Shown: one piece after another, positions 54,663 to 62,884 of the stretch
Position numbering within the stretch: the first letter of the stretch is position 1
Layout of the letters: each line of letters opens with the position of its first letter
The notes under the pieces: generated by a model
Database searches by the model: none
What the model was told of the DNA's origin: nothing
The model's input: the letters and a program-made list of their open reading frames with translations, nothing else
Origin: Halopseudomonas salegens
GTDB taxonomy: Bacteria; Pseudomonadota; Gammaproteobacteria; Pseudomonadales; Pseudomonadaceae
Length of the DNA: 64,000 nucleotides
Assembly (NCBI RefSeq): GCF_900105655.1
Contig: NZ_LT629787.1
Coordinates: 2,790,001-2,854,000, forward strand
Direction of reading: 5' to 3'
Made by a program: the position numbers and the translations under genes

Positions 54663-55148
54663 ATGAAAACCTTTGACCATCTTAACGTGATTGGCCTGCG
54701 CGAGTGGATCGCCCTGCCCGATCTGGGCCTGGAACTGATTCTGGCCAAGGTCGATAGCGGAGCAAAAACCTCCGCGTTGCATGCCAGCGAGATCACCACC
54801 TTTCAACGCGATGGCCGCACCTGGGTCAGCTTCAATGCGCATATCGGCAGCCGCAAGCAGCAGCGCCTGCAGCGCTGTGAGGCCGAGTTGATAGAAATCC
54901 GGCCGGTTACCAGTTCCAACGGTCAGACCCAGGAGCGCATGACCATTCGCACAACGATGGTACTGGGCGATCGCAGCTGGCCGGTAGAATTTACCCTGAC
55001 CTGCCGCAAGGCAATGCGTTACCGGGTATTGCTCGGTTGTACCGCGATGGTTGATGGCGACCTGGTGATCAATCCCGGTCTGCGTTTTGTGCAAGACAAA
55101 CCGAATATGACTGCCCGCACCGCGCGCAACAACGAGGACACCCCATGA
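54663..55148 (+). CDS. rimB: RimB-like retropepsin/ATP-dependent zinc protease family protein
   Basis: 161 residues of the PF05618 family, an aspartic-protease-like fold: [20 protein letters not shown] contains the D-S-G-A active-site triad of retropepsins, with [17 protein letters not shown] at the C-terminal half. The common label 'ATP-dependent zinc protease' is not supported by a zinc or ATP motif. In Pseudomonas RimB trims or modulates RimK-added glutamates on ribosomal protein S6. The stop overlaps the rimK start (ATGA). GAGG precedes the ATG at 54663. Confidence 0.88.
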   Translation: MKTFDHLNVIGLREWIALPDLGLELILAKVDSGAKTSALHASEITTFQRDGRTWVSFNAHIGSRKQQRLQRCEAELIEIRPVTSSNGQTQERMTIRTTMVLGDRSWPVEFTLTCRKAMRYRVLLGCTAMVDGDLVINPGLRFVQDKPNMTARTARNNEDTP

Positions 55149-56050
55149 AAATCGCGATTCTGTCACGCAACCCGCGGCTGTATTCTACCCGCCGCCTAGT
55201 GGAAGCTGCCGAGGCCCGTGGGCATGAGATCCACGTGATCGATACACTGCGCACCTACATGAACATCACCAGCCACAAGCCGTCGATACACTACAAGGGT
55301 GAGGAGCTGACCGGCTATGACGCGGTGATTCCCCGTATCGGGGCATCGGTGACCTTTTACGGCGCTGCCGTGCTGCGCCAGTTCGAGATGATGGGCGTGT
55401 ATCCGCTCAACGAGTCCGTGGCCATTACCCGCTCGCGCGACAAGCTGCGCTCATTGCAGTTGCTGTCGCGCCGTGGCGTCGGTCTGCCGGTTACCGGCTT
55501 TGCCCACTCACCGGATGACATTCCCGACCTGATCAGCATGGTTGGGGGCGCGCCACTGGTGATCAAGCTGCTGGAAGGCACCCAGGGTATCGGCGTGGTC
55601 CTGTGTGAGACCGAGAAAGCTGCCGAGTCGGTACTGGAAGCCTTTATGGGCCTGAAAGCCAACATCATGGTGCAGGAATACATCAAGGAAGCCGGCGGTG
55701 CGGATATCCGCTGTCTGGTGGTCGGTGACAAGGTGATTGCGGCAATGAAACGCCAGGCCAAGGCCGGCGAGTTTCGCTCCAACCTGCACCGTGGCGGCAG
55801 CGCCAGCCTGATCAAGATCACCCCGGAAGAGCGCATGACGGCGGTCCGTGCGGCCAAGGTGATGGGGCTGAATGTAGCCGGTGTAGACATCCTGCGCTCC
55901 AACCATGGCCCGGTGGTGATGGAGGTTAATTCCTCACCCGGACTGGAAGGCATTGAAACCACCACCGGCAAGGATGTCGCTACGCTCCTGATCCAGCATA
56001 TCGAGAAAAACGCCCGCCCCCATCAGACCCGGACCAAGGGGAAGGGTTGA
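55145..56050 (+). CDS. rimK: Ribosomal protein S6 glutamate ligase
   Basis: ATP-grasp ligase that adds glutamates to the S6 C-terminus; 301 residues. Seen: [80 protein letters not shown] and [17 protein letters not shown] (metal-binding Glu/Asn). Translationally coupled to rimB. In Pseudomonas fluorescens RimK activity is reported to respond to cyclic-di-GMP, and a large c-di-GMP protein is encoded 16 kb away; any link is speculative. Confidence 0.95.
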   Translation: MKIAILSRNPRLYSTRRLVEAAEARGHEIHVIDTLRTYMNITSHKPSIHYKGEELTGYDAVIPRIGASVTFYGAAVLRQFEMMGVYPLNESVAITRSRDKLRSLQLLSRRGVGLPVTGFAHSPDDIPDLISMVGGAPLVIKLLEGTQGIGVVLCETEKAAESVLEAFMGLKANIMVQEYIKEAGGADIRCLVVGDKVIAAMKRQAKAGEFRSNLHRGGSASLIKITPEERMTAVRAAKVMGLNVAGVDILRSNHGPVVMEVNSSPGLEGIETTTGKDVATLLIQHIEKNARPHQTRTKGKG

Positions 56051-56423
56051 GCAAAAAAACCACCTGACTTAACGAGTTCAGCACTGGTTCAGTTGCCGCT
56101 GACCGGTCCTGGACACGCCGTGAACCCTTCCCTGGGGGCTCGTAGATGCCATCCCTGGCATCTAACGGTCCAGAACCGGTCAGCGGCAACTGAGCGATAT
56201 AGCTTGGTTTTGACTTCCTGTTAACTACTTGAAAGAAGCTTCTAAAAACGTAGACGACGACTACACGGATGCAGGAGTTAGGGCGCAGCAGGAGCCAGAG
56301 CCAAGGCAGGCGCAGCAAGGCAAATCAGCCGAGAAAGCGCAGTTTACGTGTTGTAAATGAGCATTTCGATCGGACTCGCGCACGAGGCTGCTTTTAACGC
56401 AGCTGCGGCAACGCAGGTAGTTT
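56051..56423. other. Repeat-filled 373-base gap between convergent rimK and yrfG
   Basis: No gene supported. The space is taken almost entirely by two palindromic repeat units (56089-56193 and 56234-56435) described separately, so termination of both genes probably depends on their hairpins. Confidence 0.75.
56089..56193. repeat. Palindromic element with 26-base arms and internal hairpins
   Basis: Arms 56089-56114 and 56168-56193 are inverted copies differing at one base (TCAGTTGCCGCTGACCGGT...). Between them lie AGATGCCA/TGGCATCT with a four-base loop and CCC/GGG around TTCCCT. Could fold as a cruciform in DNA or RNA. The inner motif (TGAACCC...GGGGGCTCG then a second hairpin) reminds me of dispersed palindromic repeats of Pseudomonas genomes. 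Confidence 0.8.
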
Positions 56424-56435
56424 TCAGAGGCTTCT
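56234..56435. repeat. MITE-like ~200-base repeat with imperfect terminal inverted repeats
   Basis: Left end AGAAGCTTCTAAAAAC, right end (reverse strand) AGAAGCCTCTGAAAAC: 14 of 16 bases equal. Non-coding interior with GCGCAGTTTACGTGTTG and GAGGCTGCTTTTAACGCAGC, sequence I recall from intergenic regions of other Pseudomonas-like genomes. It overlaps the last 12 bases of yrfG. Confidence 0.6.
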
Positions 56436-57092
56436 CAGCTCAGCTGAAAGCTGCGCATAATCCTCTACGGCATCAAACTCCTCGGTATCACGTAATGCAC
56501 TGCGACTGTCCGGCTGACGCACGGCGAGCAGGTGCGCGACGCCATAATCGCGCGCGGCGCGCAGAATAGGCAGGCTGTCGTCGATAAACAGGGTGGTGGC
56601 GGGATCAAAGGGGACTTCTGCCTGCAGTGATTGCCAGAAAGCCTGAGCCTCTTTGGGGTAGCCAAAGTCGTGCGAGCTGATCAGGCGTTGAAAATAGGTA
56701 CGCAGCTCGACCCGTTCCATTTTCAGTGACAAGGCATTGCGGTGCGCATTGGTGATCATGATCACCTGCTTGCCGGCGCTCTGCAGTGCCTGCAAGAAGG
56801 TGTCGGCATCCGGACGCAGGCTGATCAGGTGCGCCACTTCGCGCTTCAGCTCGACAATCGGCAGCTTGAGTTCACGCTCCCAGTAGTCCAGGCAGTACCA
56901 GTCCAGTTGGCCTTGCTTGGCCTGCATGAGCGGGTAAATCTCGGCTTTGCCCCACTCCACCGGTTGGCCGTGGTGCTCGGCATAGCGCCGAGGCAGGTAC
57001 TCAACCCAGAAATGGTTGTCAAAGTGCAGATCAAGCAGGGTGCCGTCCATATCCAGCAGGACGGTGTCTATCGTATTCCAGTTCAGCATCAT
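56424..57092 (-). CDS. yrfG: HAD hydrolase, GMP/IMP nucleotidase YrfG-like
   Basis: 222 residues, HAD-IA fold: nucleophile motif I VLLDMDGTLLDLHFDN, motif II MITNAHRNAL, motif III Lys in FGYPKEAQAF, motif IV LFIDDSLPILRAA. Dephosphorylates purine mononucleotides in E. coli. The frame is open far upstream, but MMLNWNTID is the natural start; the ribosome site is weak. Its last codons (R-S-L-stop) lie within the terminal inverted repeat of a MITE-like element, so the original C-terminus may have been replaced. Divergent from nudE-cysQ. Confidence 0.88.
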   Translation of the reverse strand: MMLNWNTIDTVLLDMDGTLLDLHFDNHFWVEYLPRRYAEHHGQPVEWGKAEIYPLMQAKQGQLDWYCLDYWERELKLPIVELKREVAHLISLRPDADTFLQALQSAGKQVIMITNAHRNALSLKMERVELRTYFQRLISSHDFGYPKEAQAFWQSLQAEVPFDPATTLFIDDSLPILRAARDYGVAHLLAVRQPDSRSALRDTEEFDAVEDYAQLSAELRSL

Positions 57093-57158
57093 GGTTGGGT
57101 TTGCAGCGAATGTCGGTCTATCATACGTCAGCCCCCGTCCATTCACCATGGAGCCAGC

Positions 57159-57725
57159 ATGCCACAAAAACCCGAAACCCTGGATGCGCGTATCGTCGCC
57201 AAAAGCCGGCTGTTTACTGTTGAACAGCTGCAATTGCGCTTCAGCAACGGGGTTGAACGCACCTACGAGCGCCTGGTCAACAAGGGCCAGGGCTACGGGG
57301 CTGTTATGGTTGTCGCACTCCACGATGCGCGCACCGCCGTTCTGATTGAAGAGTATTGTGGCGGTACCGGCGACTATCAGATATCGCTGCCCAAGGGGCT
57401 GGTTGAACCTGGCGAGGATGTGCTTGATGCGGCCAATCGCGAATTGATGGAAGAAGCCGGACTGGGTGCCGAGCAACTGGAATTGATCGGCAAGCTGTCG
57501 CTCTCGCCAGGTTATATGAGCCAGAGTATTTCCGTAGTGCTGGCACGCAACCTGTATGAAAAACGCCTGCCCGGTGATGAGCCCGAGCCCATCCGGGTCG
57601 ATCAGGTCGACCTCTATGCACTGACCGATTTATTGCAGCAGAGCAACTTTACCGAAGGCCGTGCCCTGGCGGCGCTGTATCTGGTGCGCGACCTGCTGGA
57701 ACAACGCGGGGAGCTCAGCCGATGA
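57159..57725 (+). CDS. nudE: ADP-compounds Nudix hydrolase NudE
   Basis: 188 residues. Nudix box GLVEPGEDVLDAANRELMEE + AG (G-x5-E-x7-R-E-x-x-E-E-x-G) at about residues 85-108; preceding PETLDARIVAKSRLFTVEQL matches NudE, which hydrolyses ADP-ribose, Ap3A and NADH. GGAG lies five bases before the ATG. The stop overlaps cysQ (ATGA). Confidence 0.92.
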   Translation: MPQKPETLDARIVAKSRLFTVEQLQLRFSNGVERTYERLVNKGQGYGAVMVVALHDARTAVLIEEYCGGTGDYQISLPKGLVEPGEDVLDAANRELMEEAGLGAEQLELIGKLSLSPGYMSQSISVVLARNLYEKRLPGDEPEPIRVDQVDLYALTDLLQQSNFTEGRALAALYLVRDLLEQRGELSR

Positions 57726-58525
57726 ATCTGCCATGCACCATCGAACAGCTGGCCCAGCTGGCCCGCGAAGCCGGCGCTGCAACCCTGCGCTATTGGCAGC
57801 AGAATCCCGACGTGCAACACAAGGCTGACGACTCGCCGGTCACCGCAGCCGATCTGGCGGCGCATGACCTCTTGCTGGCCGGGCTGCGAAAGCTTACCCC
57901 GGGTATTCCGGTTATCTCGGAAGAGGCGGCAGACATACCGCTGGCCGAACGCGCCGACTGGCCGCGCTTCTGGCTGCTCGATCCACTGGACGGCACCAAG
58001 GAGTTTATCGATGGCAGTGACGAGTACACGGTCAATATTGCCCTGATCGAGAACGCCCAGGTGCGTTTCGGCCTGGTCGGTGTGCCGGCGCGCGACACCC
58101 TGTATTGGGGTGGTCACGGCCTGGGCGCCTGGCGTCAGCGGGGGCAGCAGAAAGCCACACCCTTGCATACCCGCCAACCGGGAGCCGAGATCAGCGTGGT
58201 TGCCAGCCGTCGTCACAGCGGCCCGGAACAGCAAGCGCTACTGGACACCATGGCGCAGAAGCGCACACTGGAGCTGGTTTCCATTGGCAGTTCACTCAAG
58301 TTCTGTCTGCTGGCCGAAGGTGCTGCCGATTTCTACCCGCGCCTGGCCCCGACCTGCCAATGGGATACTGCCGCCGCCCAGGCAGTCCTTGAGGGGGCTG
58401 GCGGACAAGTGCTCAAGCTGAACGGTCAGCGCTTTGATTATCCCAGTCGGGACAGCTGGCTGAATCCGCATTTCATTGCCTGTGGCTGGCCTGATCCGGC
58501 CTGGCTGCAGTTACTGCGGGGCTGA
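57722..58525 (+). CDS. cysQ: 3'(2'),5'-bisphosphate nucleotidase
   Basis: Li-sensitive Mg phosphatase that removes PAP made during sulfate assimilation. Seen: DDSPVTAADLAAHDLL, ISEEAADIP (metal Glu), the signature WLLDPLDGTKEFIDGSDEYT, SRRHSGPEQQ, ADFYPRLAPTCQWDTAAAQA; 267 residues. Coupled to nudE; relevant to the cysZ sulfate transporter elsewhere in the window. Confidence 0.94.
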   Translation: MNLPCTIEQLAQLAREAGAATLRYWQQNPDVQHKADDSPVTAADLAAHDLLLAGLRKLTPGIPVISEEAADIPLAERADWPRFWLLDPLDGTKEFIDGSDEYTVNIALIENAQVRFGLVGVPARDTLYWGGHGLGAWRQRGQQKATPLHTRQPGAEISVVASRRHSGPEQQALLDTMAQKRTLELVSIGSSLKFCLLAEGAADFYPRLAPTCQWDTAAAQAVLEGAGGQVLKLNGQRFDYPSRDSWLNPHFIACGWPDPAWLQLLRG

Positions 58526-58547
58526 GCCCCGCCACGAGGTGTAACCC

Positions 58548-59195
58548 ATGTTTTTCCGTCGCCAACCACCCGAACACAAAATGCGCCTGCCCAGCGCCGA
58601 TGAAGCACTTCCCGGCCGCGATACGCCGATTGCCACCAGCACTCTGCACGCGGTACTCAACACCCGTATTCAGCCACCCTTCCCTGAAGGCATGCAGCAG
58701 ATCGTATTCGGTATGGGGTGTTTCTGGGGCGCTGAACGTCGCTTCTGGCAGCAGCCCGGCATATTCACCACGGCGGTAGGCTACTGCGGTGGCTTGACCC
58801 CCAACCCGACCTACGAGGAAGTCTGCTCAGGCCTGACCGGGCACAACGAAGTCGTGCTGGTGGTGTTCGATCCCGAGCAAACCAGCCTGGAAAGCTTGTT
58901 CCGGGTATTCTGGGAATCGCATGATCCGACCCAGGGCATGCAACAGGGCAACGATGCAGGTACCCAGTATCGCTCGGGCATCTACGTCAGCAACATGCAT
59001 CAACGCACCCTGGCGGAAGTCAGCAAGGCCAATTATGCCAATGCGTTGCAAGATGCCGGTCTGGATCCGATCACCACCGAAATCCTGCCCGCCGATGCAT
59101 TCTATTATGCCGAGGATTACCACCAGCAATACCTGCACAAGAATCCGAATGGCTATTGCGGACTGGGTGGTACTGGCGTGAGGTTGCCCGGCTGA
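58548..59195 (+). CDS. msrA: Peptide methionine sulfoxide reductase A
   Basis: Reduces Met-S-sulfoxide using thioredoxin. Seen: [15 protein letters not shown] with the nucleophilic Cys, [52 protein letters not shown] with resolving Cys; 215 residues including the ~50-residue N-terminal extension usual in Pseudomonas. 22 bases after cysQ. Confidence 0.95.
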   Translation: MFFRRQPPEHKMRLPSADEALPGRDTPIATSTLHAVLNTRIQPPFPEGMQQIVFGMGCFWGAERRFWQQPGIFTTAVGYCGGLTPNPTYEEVCSGLTGHNEVVLVVFDPEQTSLESLFRVFWESHDPTQGMQQGNDAGTQYRSGIYVSNMHQRTLAEVSKANYANALQDAGLDPITTEILPADAFYYAEDYHQQYLHKNPNGYCGLGGTGVRLPG

Positions 59196-59210
59196 AAAGC
59201 CGAGGACTGA

Positions 59211-60389
59211 TCAGGCGCGGGTTTCGATCAACCTTACCCAGTTACCGAGAACATTCAACTGCCCCGCCGCCAGCTTCAGACAGACCAGCAGCGGGACTGC
59301 GAGCAGCACCCCCACGGCGCCCCACATCCAGCCCCAGATCATCAGCCAGAGCATGATGATCAAGGGGTTGAGGCGCATATTGCGCCCGAGCACCAAAGGC
59401 GTCACCAGCTGTGCCTCGAACATATTGATGGTGAAGTAGACCACTGCGGGCAACAGCGCCATCAATTCCAGGCCATATTGGGCAATGCCAGCGAGGCTGA
59501 GTACGGCCAGGCTGACCAAAGGCCCGACATAGGGGGCAAAGTTGAACAAGCCAACCATAACGCCCCAGAGCAACGGGTCTTCCATACCGAGCAGCCAGAG
59601 CACCAACGCCGTGGTCAGGCCAAGGCCGGTATTGATCAGGCTGACTGTCACGATATAGCGCGACAACTCGAGCTGCATGCCCCCGACCAGGCGGATAGTC
59701 TGGCGCTTTTCCCGCACCAATGAGAAGCTGTCGACAAAGGTCTCGAACAGGCGTGGGCCGAATATCAGCAAGAACAGGGTCAGAATAATGCTGGTCACCA
59801 ACTGGGCAATGACCAAGGGAGCGGCTGCCAGCATGTTCACCAGCATTTCCAGCCCGCCCTCTTTCAGCTTGGCACTGACCGGATCTTCATCGCTGTCTTC
59901 CTCTGCCCTCTCGGCGGGTGGAGGGTCGGCTTCTTCCTCTTCGTCGCCATGAAACCAGGAAAAAAAACCACCAGAGTCCTGCTCCTCGGCGCGGGTTTCA
60001 ATCAACGGCCCGCGCCTGGTTTCCTCGCCCTGGGTCAAGGTAGAGATCTGTTCGGTTACCTTGGCCGTCAGCTCGGGAACCTGTTTCACCCAGCGCTGGG
60101 CCGGTTCCGACAGCTCCACTGCCAGCAGCGTGAATGGCCCACCAATCGCGCACAGCAACAGCACTGCCGAGATTGAGCGCGGCACGTGAAAGCGCTTGAG
60201 CCAGGCCACTACCGGCCCCAGCAAAAGGGTAAACAGGCCCGCCACCACGATCAGCATCAACAGGGTTTTGGCGAAATACAGGGTATACAGCAGGGCCAGC
60301 CCCAGCAGCCAATACAATGCCCTGGATGAACCGTGCCTGCCTGACGGCAAGTCGGCATGATCCGTTGCCGACTCAGCCTGTTCTGTCAT
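59211..60389 (-). CDS. AI-2E family transporter (PerM-like)
   Basis: 392-residue membrane protein with eight hydrophobic segments (TLLMLIVVAGLFTLLLGPVV, LLVGSIILT-type region, LLWGVMVGLFNFAPYVGPLV, PLVLGRNMRLNPLIIMLWLM). The large loop after TM3 carries an unusual acidic insert (EEEEADPPPAERAEEDSDED). Function of the family is mixed (autoinducer export, Na/H antiport); no substrate is assigned. Its start overlaps the stop of the YqjK-like gene. Confidence 0.85.
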   Translation of the reverse strand: MTEQAESATDHADLPSGRHGSSRALYWLLGLALLYTLYFAKTLLMLIVVAGLFTLLLGPVVAWLKRFHVPRSISAVLLLCAIGGPFTLLAVELSEPAQRWVKQVPELTAKVTEQISTLTQGEETRRGPLIETRAEEQDSGGFFSWFHGDEEEEADPPPAERAEEDSDEDPVSAKLKEGGLEMLVNMLAAAPLVIAQLVTSIILTLFLLIFGPRLFETFVDSFSLVREKRQTIRLVGGMQLELSRYIVTVSLINTGLGLTTALVLWLLGMEDPLLWGVMVGLFNFAPYVGPLVSLAVLSLAGIAQYGLELMALLPAVVYFTINMFEAQLVTPLVLGRNMRLNPLIIMLWLMIWGWMWGAVGVLLAVPLLVCLKLAAGQLNVLGNWVRLIETRA

Positions 60390-60664
60390 TCGCCAGCGCC
60401 TCCGACAAGGCTGGGCAGTATCACTTCGTACAAGCGCCAGATTTTCAGGCCACCCAGTGTCAACGCATAGGCTGCGTGCTGGCCAGAGTGCACAAAACGG
60501 CCCGTCAGGACGCCGGCGGCAAGGCCACCCACCAACAACCAGAGCGGAGAAATACTTTTCAACACTGTCACGCGCTGCCGGGTATTCAACTGCAAGGTGG
60601 CGCGCTGCAAATTGAGTTGCTGTTCCAGGGCATCAACCCTGGCGATCAACTGACGCGTGCTCAT
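60386..60664 (-). CDS. yqjK: YqjK-like family protein
   Basis: 92 residues: helical N-terminus (LIARVDALEQQLNLQRATLQ), then a hydrophobic segment (PLWLLVGGLAAGVLTGRF) and Tyr/Leu-rich tail. Third member of the yqjD-yqjE-yqjK set; overlaps yqjE by 32 bases and the PerM gene by four. Function unknown. Confidence 0.72.
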   Translation of the reverse strand: MSTRQLIARVDALEQQLNLQRATLQLNTRQRVTVLKSISPLWLLVGGLAAGVLTGRFVHSGQHAAYALTLGGLKIWRLYEVILPSLVGGAGE

Positions 60665-61103
60665 CCGAGGTAGCTCCTTGCATGAAGGACTTGAGTTGTT
60701 CCCGCGTGGCCGGCAACTGCATTCGGCGCTGCAGCACCTTGGCCTTCCTGACCAGCAAGGCCATTACGACCACCTGCCAGAGGGTAAAGCCAAGCAAGCC
60801 AAGCAGCACCGAGTCAGAGGCGGCATAGGCCAGCCAGCCGACAACGACCGACAGACCAACCCAGGCCAGCAGTGCCAGCGGCAACATCAACAGCACTATC
60901 ACAGCCAAACCAGTGGCACTGCGCAAGGCCAGGCGCAACTCGGCCTGAACCAACAGTGCAAACGTACTACCCGCTTCCGTAGCCTGCTGCACCCAGGCCC
61001 ACCAGGCGTTCAGCTCATGCTGAACGCCTGCAGGTTGTTCACTGGCTGCATCATCTGATGCATTCTCGGCATCAGGTGGTAACTGGCCGGGTGGCACACT
61101 CAT
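60633..61103 (-). CDS. yqjE: YqjE / holin-superfamily III membrane protein
   Basis: 156 residues: an N-terminal acidic region, ELRLALRSATGLAVIVLLML and VGLSVVVGWLAYAASDSVLL as two TM segments forming the 'phage holin family' hairpin, then VRKAKVLQRRMQLPATREQL. Despite the family name there is no lysis context. Overlaps yqjD and yqjK, implying tight co-translation. Confidence 0.78.
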   Translation of the reverse strand: MSVPPGQLPPDAENASDDAASEQPAGVQHELNAWWAWVQQATEAGSTFALLVQAELRLALRSATGLAVIVLLMLPLALLAWVGLSVVVGWLAYAASDSVLLGLLGFTLWQVVVMALLVRKAKVLQRRMQLPATREQLKSFMQGATSDEHASVDRQG

Positions 61104-61393
61104 TTACGTGAAAATAGCTGGGAAAACACGAAACCGGCAATAAAGGCAACACCCAGTGTCGCCAGGGGCTTTTCGTTCATGTAACGACTGGCTTCATTGC
61201 CCAGCGCTTCGGCCTTGTCCTTGCCTTTGAGCAGTTGATCGGTAGCTTCAGATTTAAGATCCATTCCAGCGGCCTCCGCAGCTTTGCGAAAATGTGTTTT
61301 GGCTTCCAGCAGGTTCTGATAAGCCTGCATGGCTTCTTCCTTGCTGGTTTCCAGAACCTTGTCCTGACTTGCGGCTTCTTTGCTTGCTGCCAT
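61100..61393 (-). CDS. yqjD: DUF883 family protein YqjD/ElaB-like
   Basis: 97 residues: long amphipathic helix with Ala/Lys/Glu (SKEEAMQAYQNLLEAKTHFR), then a C-terminal TM segment (PLATLGVAFIAGFVFSQLFS) with the R-K end, the tail-anchored shape of YqjD, which in E. coli binds 100S/70S ribosomes at the membrane in stationary phase. GGAG lies before the ATG. First gene of the operon. Confidence 0.85.
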   Translation of the reverse strand: MAASKEAASQDKVLETSKEEAMQAYQNLLEAKTHFRKAAEAAGMDLKSEATDQLLKGKDKAEALGNEASRYMNEKPLATLGVAFIAGFVFSQLFSRK

Positions 61394-61638
61394 GGTTCTC
61401 TCCTGATTGATTATCGGATCGTACCTGCATCAGCCTAATACAGGTCGCGCTACATTGCCATTTACTGCCATGCAGGCAGTTGATGAAGCGCCATTCGCAG
61501 CGGCGAAATGATACCCCGAGGGCTTTATCTGAACGGCGCGAATGACCGACCCTAGTCGTTTCCCTGGCAGCTACGCCAGCCTGTGCCAGACTGTCAGGGT
61601 TTCAGCCGTTCATTTGTCAGCATTATGGGAATACACAC

Positions 61639-62817
61639 ATGAGTACAGCACGGGAATATGACCTGATTGTTTATGGTGCCAGCGGCTACACTGGTCGCCT
61701 GGTCGCCGAATACCTCAGCCAGGAGTATGCCGATGATGGCAACCTGCGCTGGGCAATGGCTGGCCGAAATGCCGAGAAACTGGCCGCAGTGCGGGATGAA
61801 ATCGGCGCGCCGGCAGATATTCCTCTGGTGATTGCCGATACCAGCGACCCGGCCAGCCTGAAAGCCATGGTCGCCAGCAGCAAGGTCATTCTGACCACTG
61901 TTGGCCCCTACCAGCTGTATGGCTCCGAGCTGGTCGCCGCTTGCGCCGAACTGGGCACCGACTATGTCGATCTCTGCGGCGAACCCGCCTGGATGCGCCA
62001 GATGATTGATGCCCATGGCGAAGCGGCCAAACAGAGCGGCGCACGCATCGTGTTTTCCTGTGGTTTTGATTCCATTCCTTTCGACCTTGGCGTCTGGTTC
62101 CTGCAACAGGCCGCCAAGCAAAAACTCGGCACTACCCTGCCGCGGGTCAAAGGCCGGGTACGCAAAATGAAGGGCACCTTCTCCGGCGGCACCGCCGCCA
62201 GCCTCAAGGCGACCCTGGTTGCAGCCAAAAAAGACCCGAAAATATATCAGCTATTGAGCGATCACTTTGCTTTGGCACCCGGATTCAGCGGTCCCGAACA
62301 ACCGCCAGCAGACAAGCCGCAACACGAAGACGAACTGAACAGCTGGGCAGCACCCTTCGTCATGGCAGCAATCAACACGCGCAACGTTCATCGCTCCAAC
62401 TTCCTGCTTGGCCATGAATACGGCAAGGATTTCGTATACGACGAAATGATCCTTACCGGTCCCGGCGAGCAAGGCAAGGCGACAGCCGAGCATGTCGGCA
62501 ATGACCGCTCACTGGCCAGTGACAAGGCACCCAAGCCGGGTGAAGGGCCGAGCAAGGAAGAACGAGAGAACGGTTTCTATGACGTGCTCTTTATTGGCGA
62601 AGGTGAAGGCGGCAAGAAGCTCAAGGCCAGTGTATCCGGCAAGCGCGATCCCGGTTATGGCTCGACCTCACGCATGATCGCTGAAAGCGCACTCTGCCTG
62701 CTGCGCGATGCCACTGACACCCCCGGCGGTATCTGGACCACCGCACCGGCCATGGGCGACAAGCTGATCAAGCGCCTGCAAGAACATGCCGGCCTGACGT
62801 TCAAGCTGGAAGACTGA
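61639..62817 (+). CDS. Saccharopine dehydrogenase family / trans-acting enoyl reductase-like protein
   Basis: 392 residues. Seen: Rossmann start DLIVYGASGYTGRLVAEYL, AMAGRNAEKL, VGPYQLYGSELVAACAELGTDY, VDLCGEPAWMRQMID, SCGFDSIPFDLG and GTFSGGTAASLKA; this is the SCCPDH/YbjT-like branch that includes mycobacterial trans-acting enoyl reductases, not lysine biosynthesis. Substrate unknown, possibly a lipid. Ends at a strong terminator. Confidence 0.82.
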   Translation: MSTAREYDLIVYGASGYTGRLVAEYLSQEYADDGNLRWAMAGRNAEKLAAVRDEIGAPADIPLVIADTSDPASLKAMVASSKVILTTVGPYQLYGSELVAACAELGTDYVDLCGEPAWMRQMIDAHGEAAKQSGARIVFSCGFDSIPFDLGVWFLQQAAKQKLGTTLPRVKGRVRKMKGTFSGGTAASLKATLVAAKKDPKIYQLLSDHFALAPGFSGPEQPPADKPQHEDELNSWAAPFVMAAINTRNVHRSNFLLGHEYGKDFVYDEMILTGPGEQGKATAEHVGNDRSLASDKAPKPGEGPSKEERENGFYDVLFIGEGEGGKKLKASVSGKRDPGYGSTSRMIAESALCLLRDATDTPGGIWTTAPAMGDKLIKRLQEHAGLTFKLED

Positions 62818-62829
62818 TCACCCGACAGC

Positions 62830-62867
62830 AAAAAGCCCCGCCAGCCTTGCGGCTGGCGGGGCTTTTT
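62830..62867. terminator. Bidirectional Rho-independent terminator
   Basis: AAAAAGCCCCGCCAGCC, TTGC loop, GGCTGGCGGGGCTTTTT: 17-bp perfect inverted repeat between convergent genes. Confidence 0.95.
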
Positions 62868-62884
62868 GTTCGCCTTGCCTCCGA

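Noticed and set aside
60633..61103. Prophage holin
   Set aside because: The holin-family name comes from topology only; the neighbours are yqjD, yqjK and perM, with no phage gene nearby.
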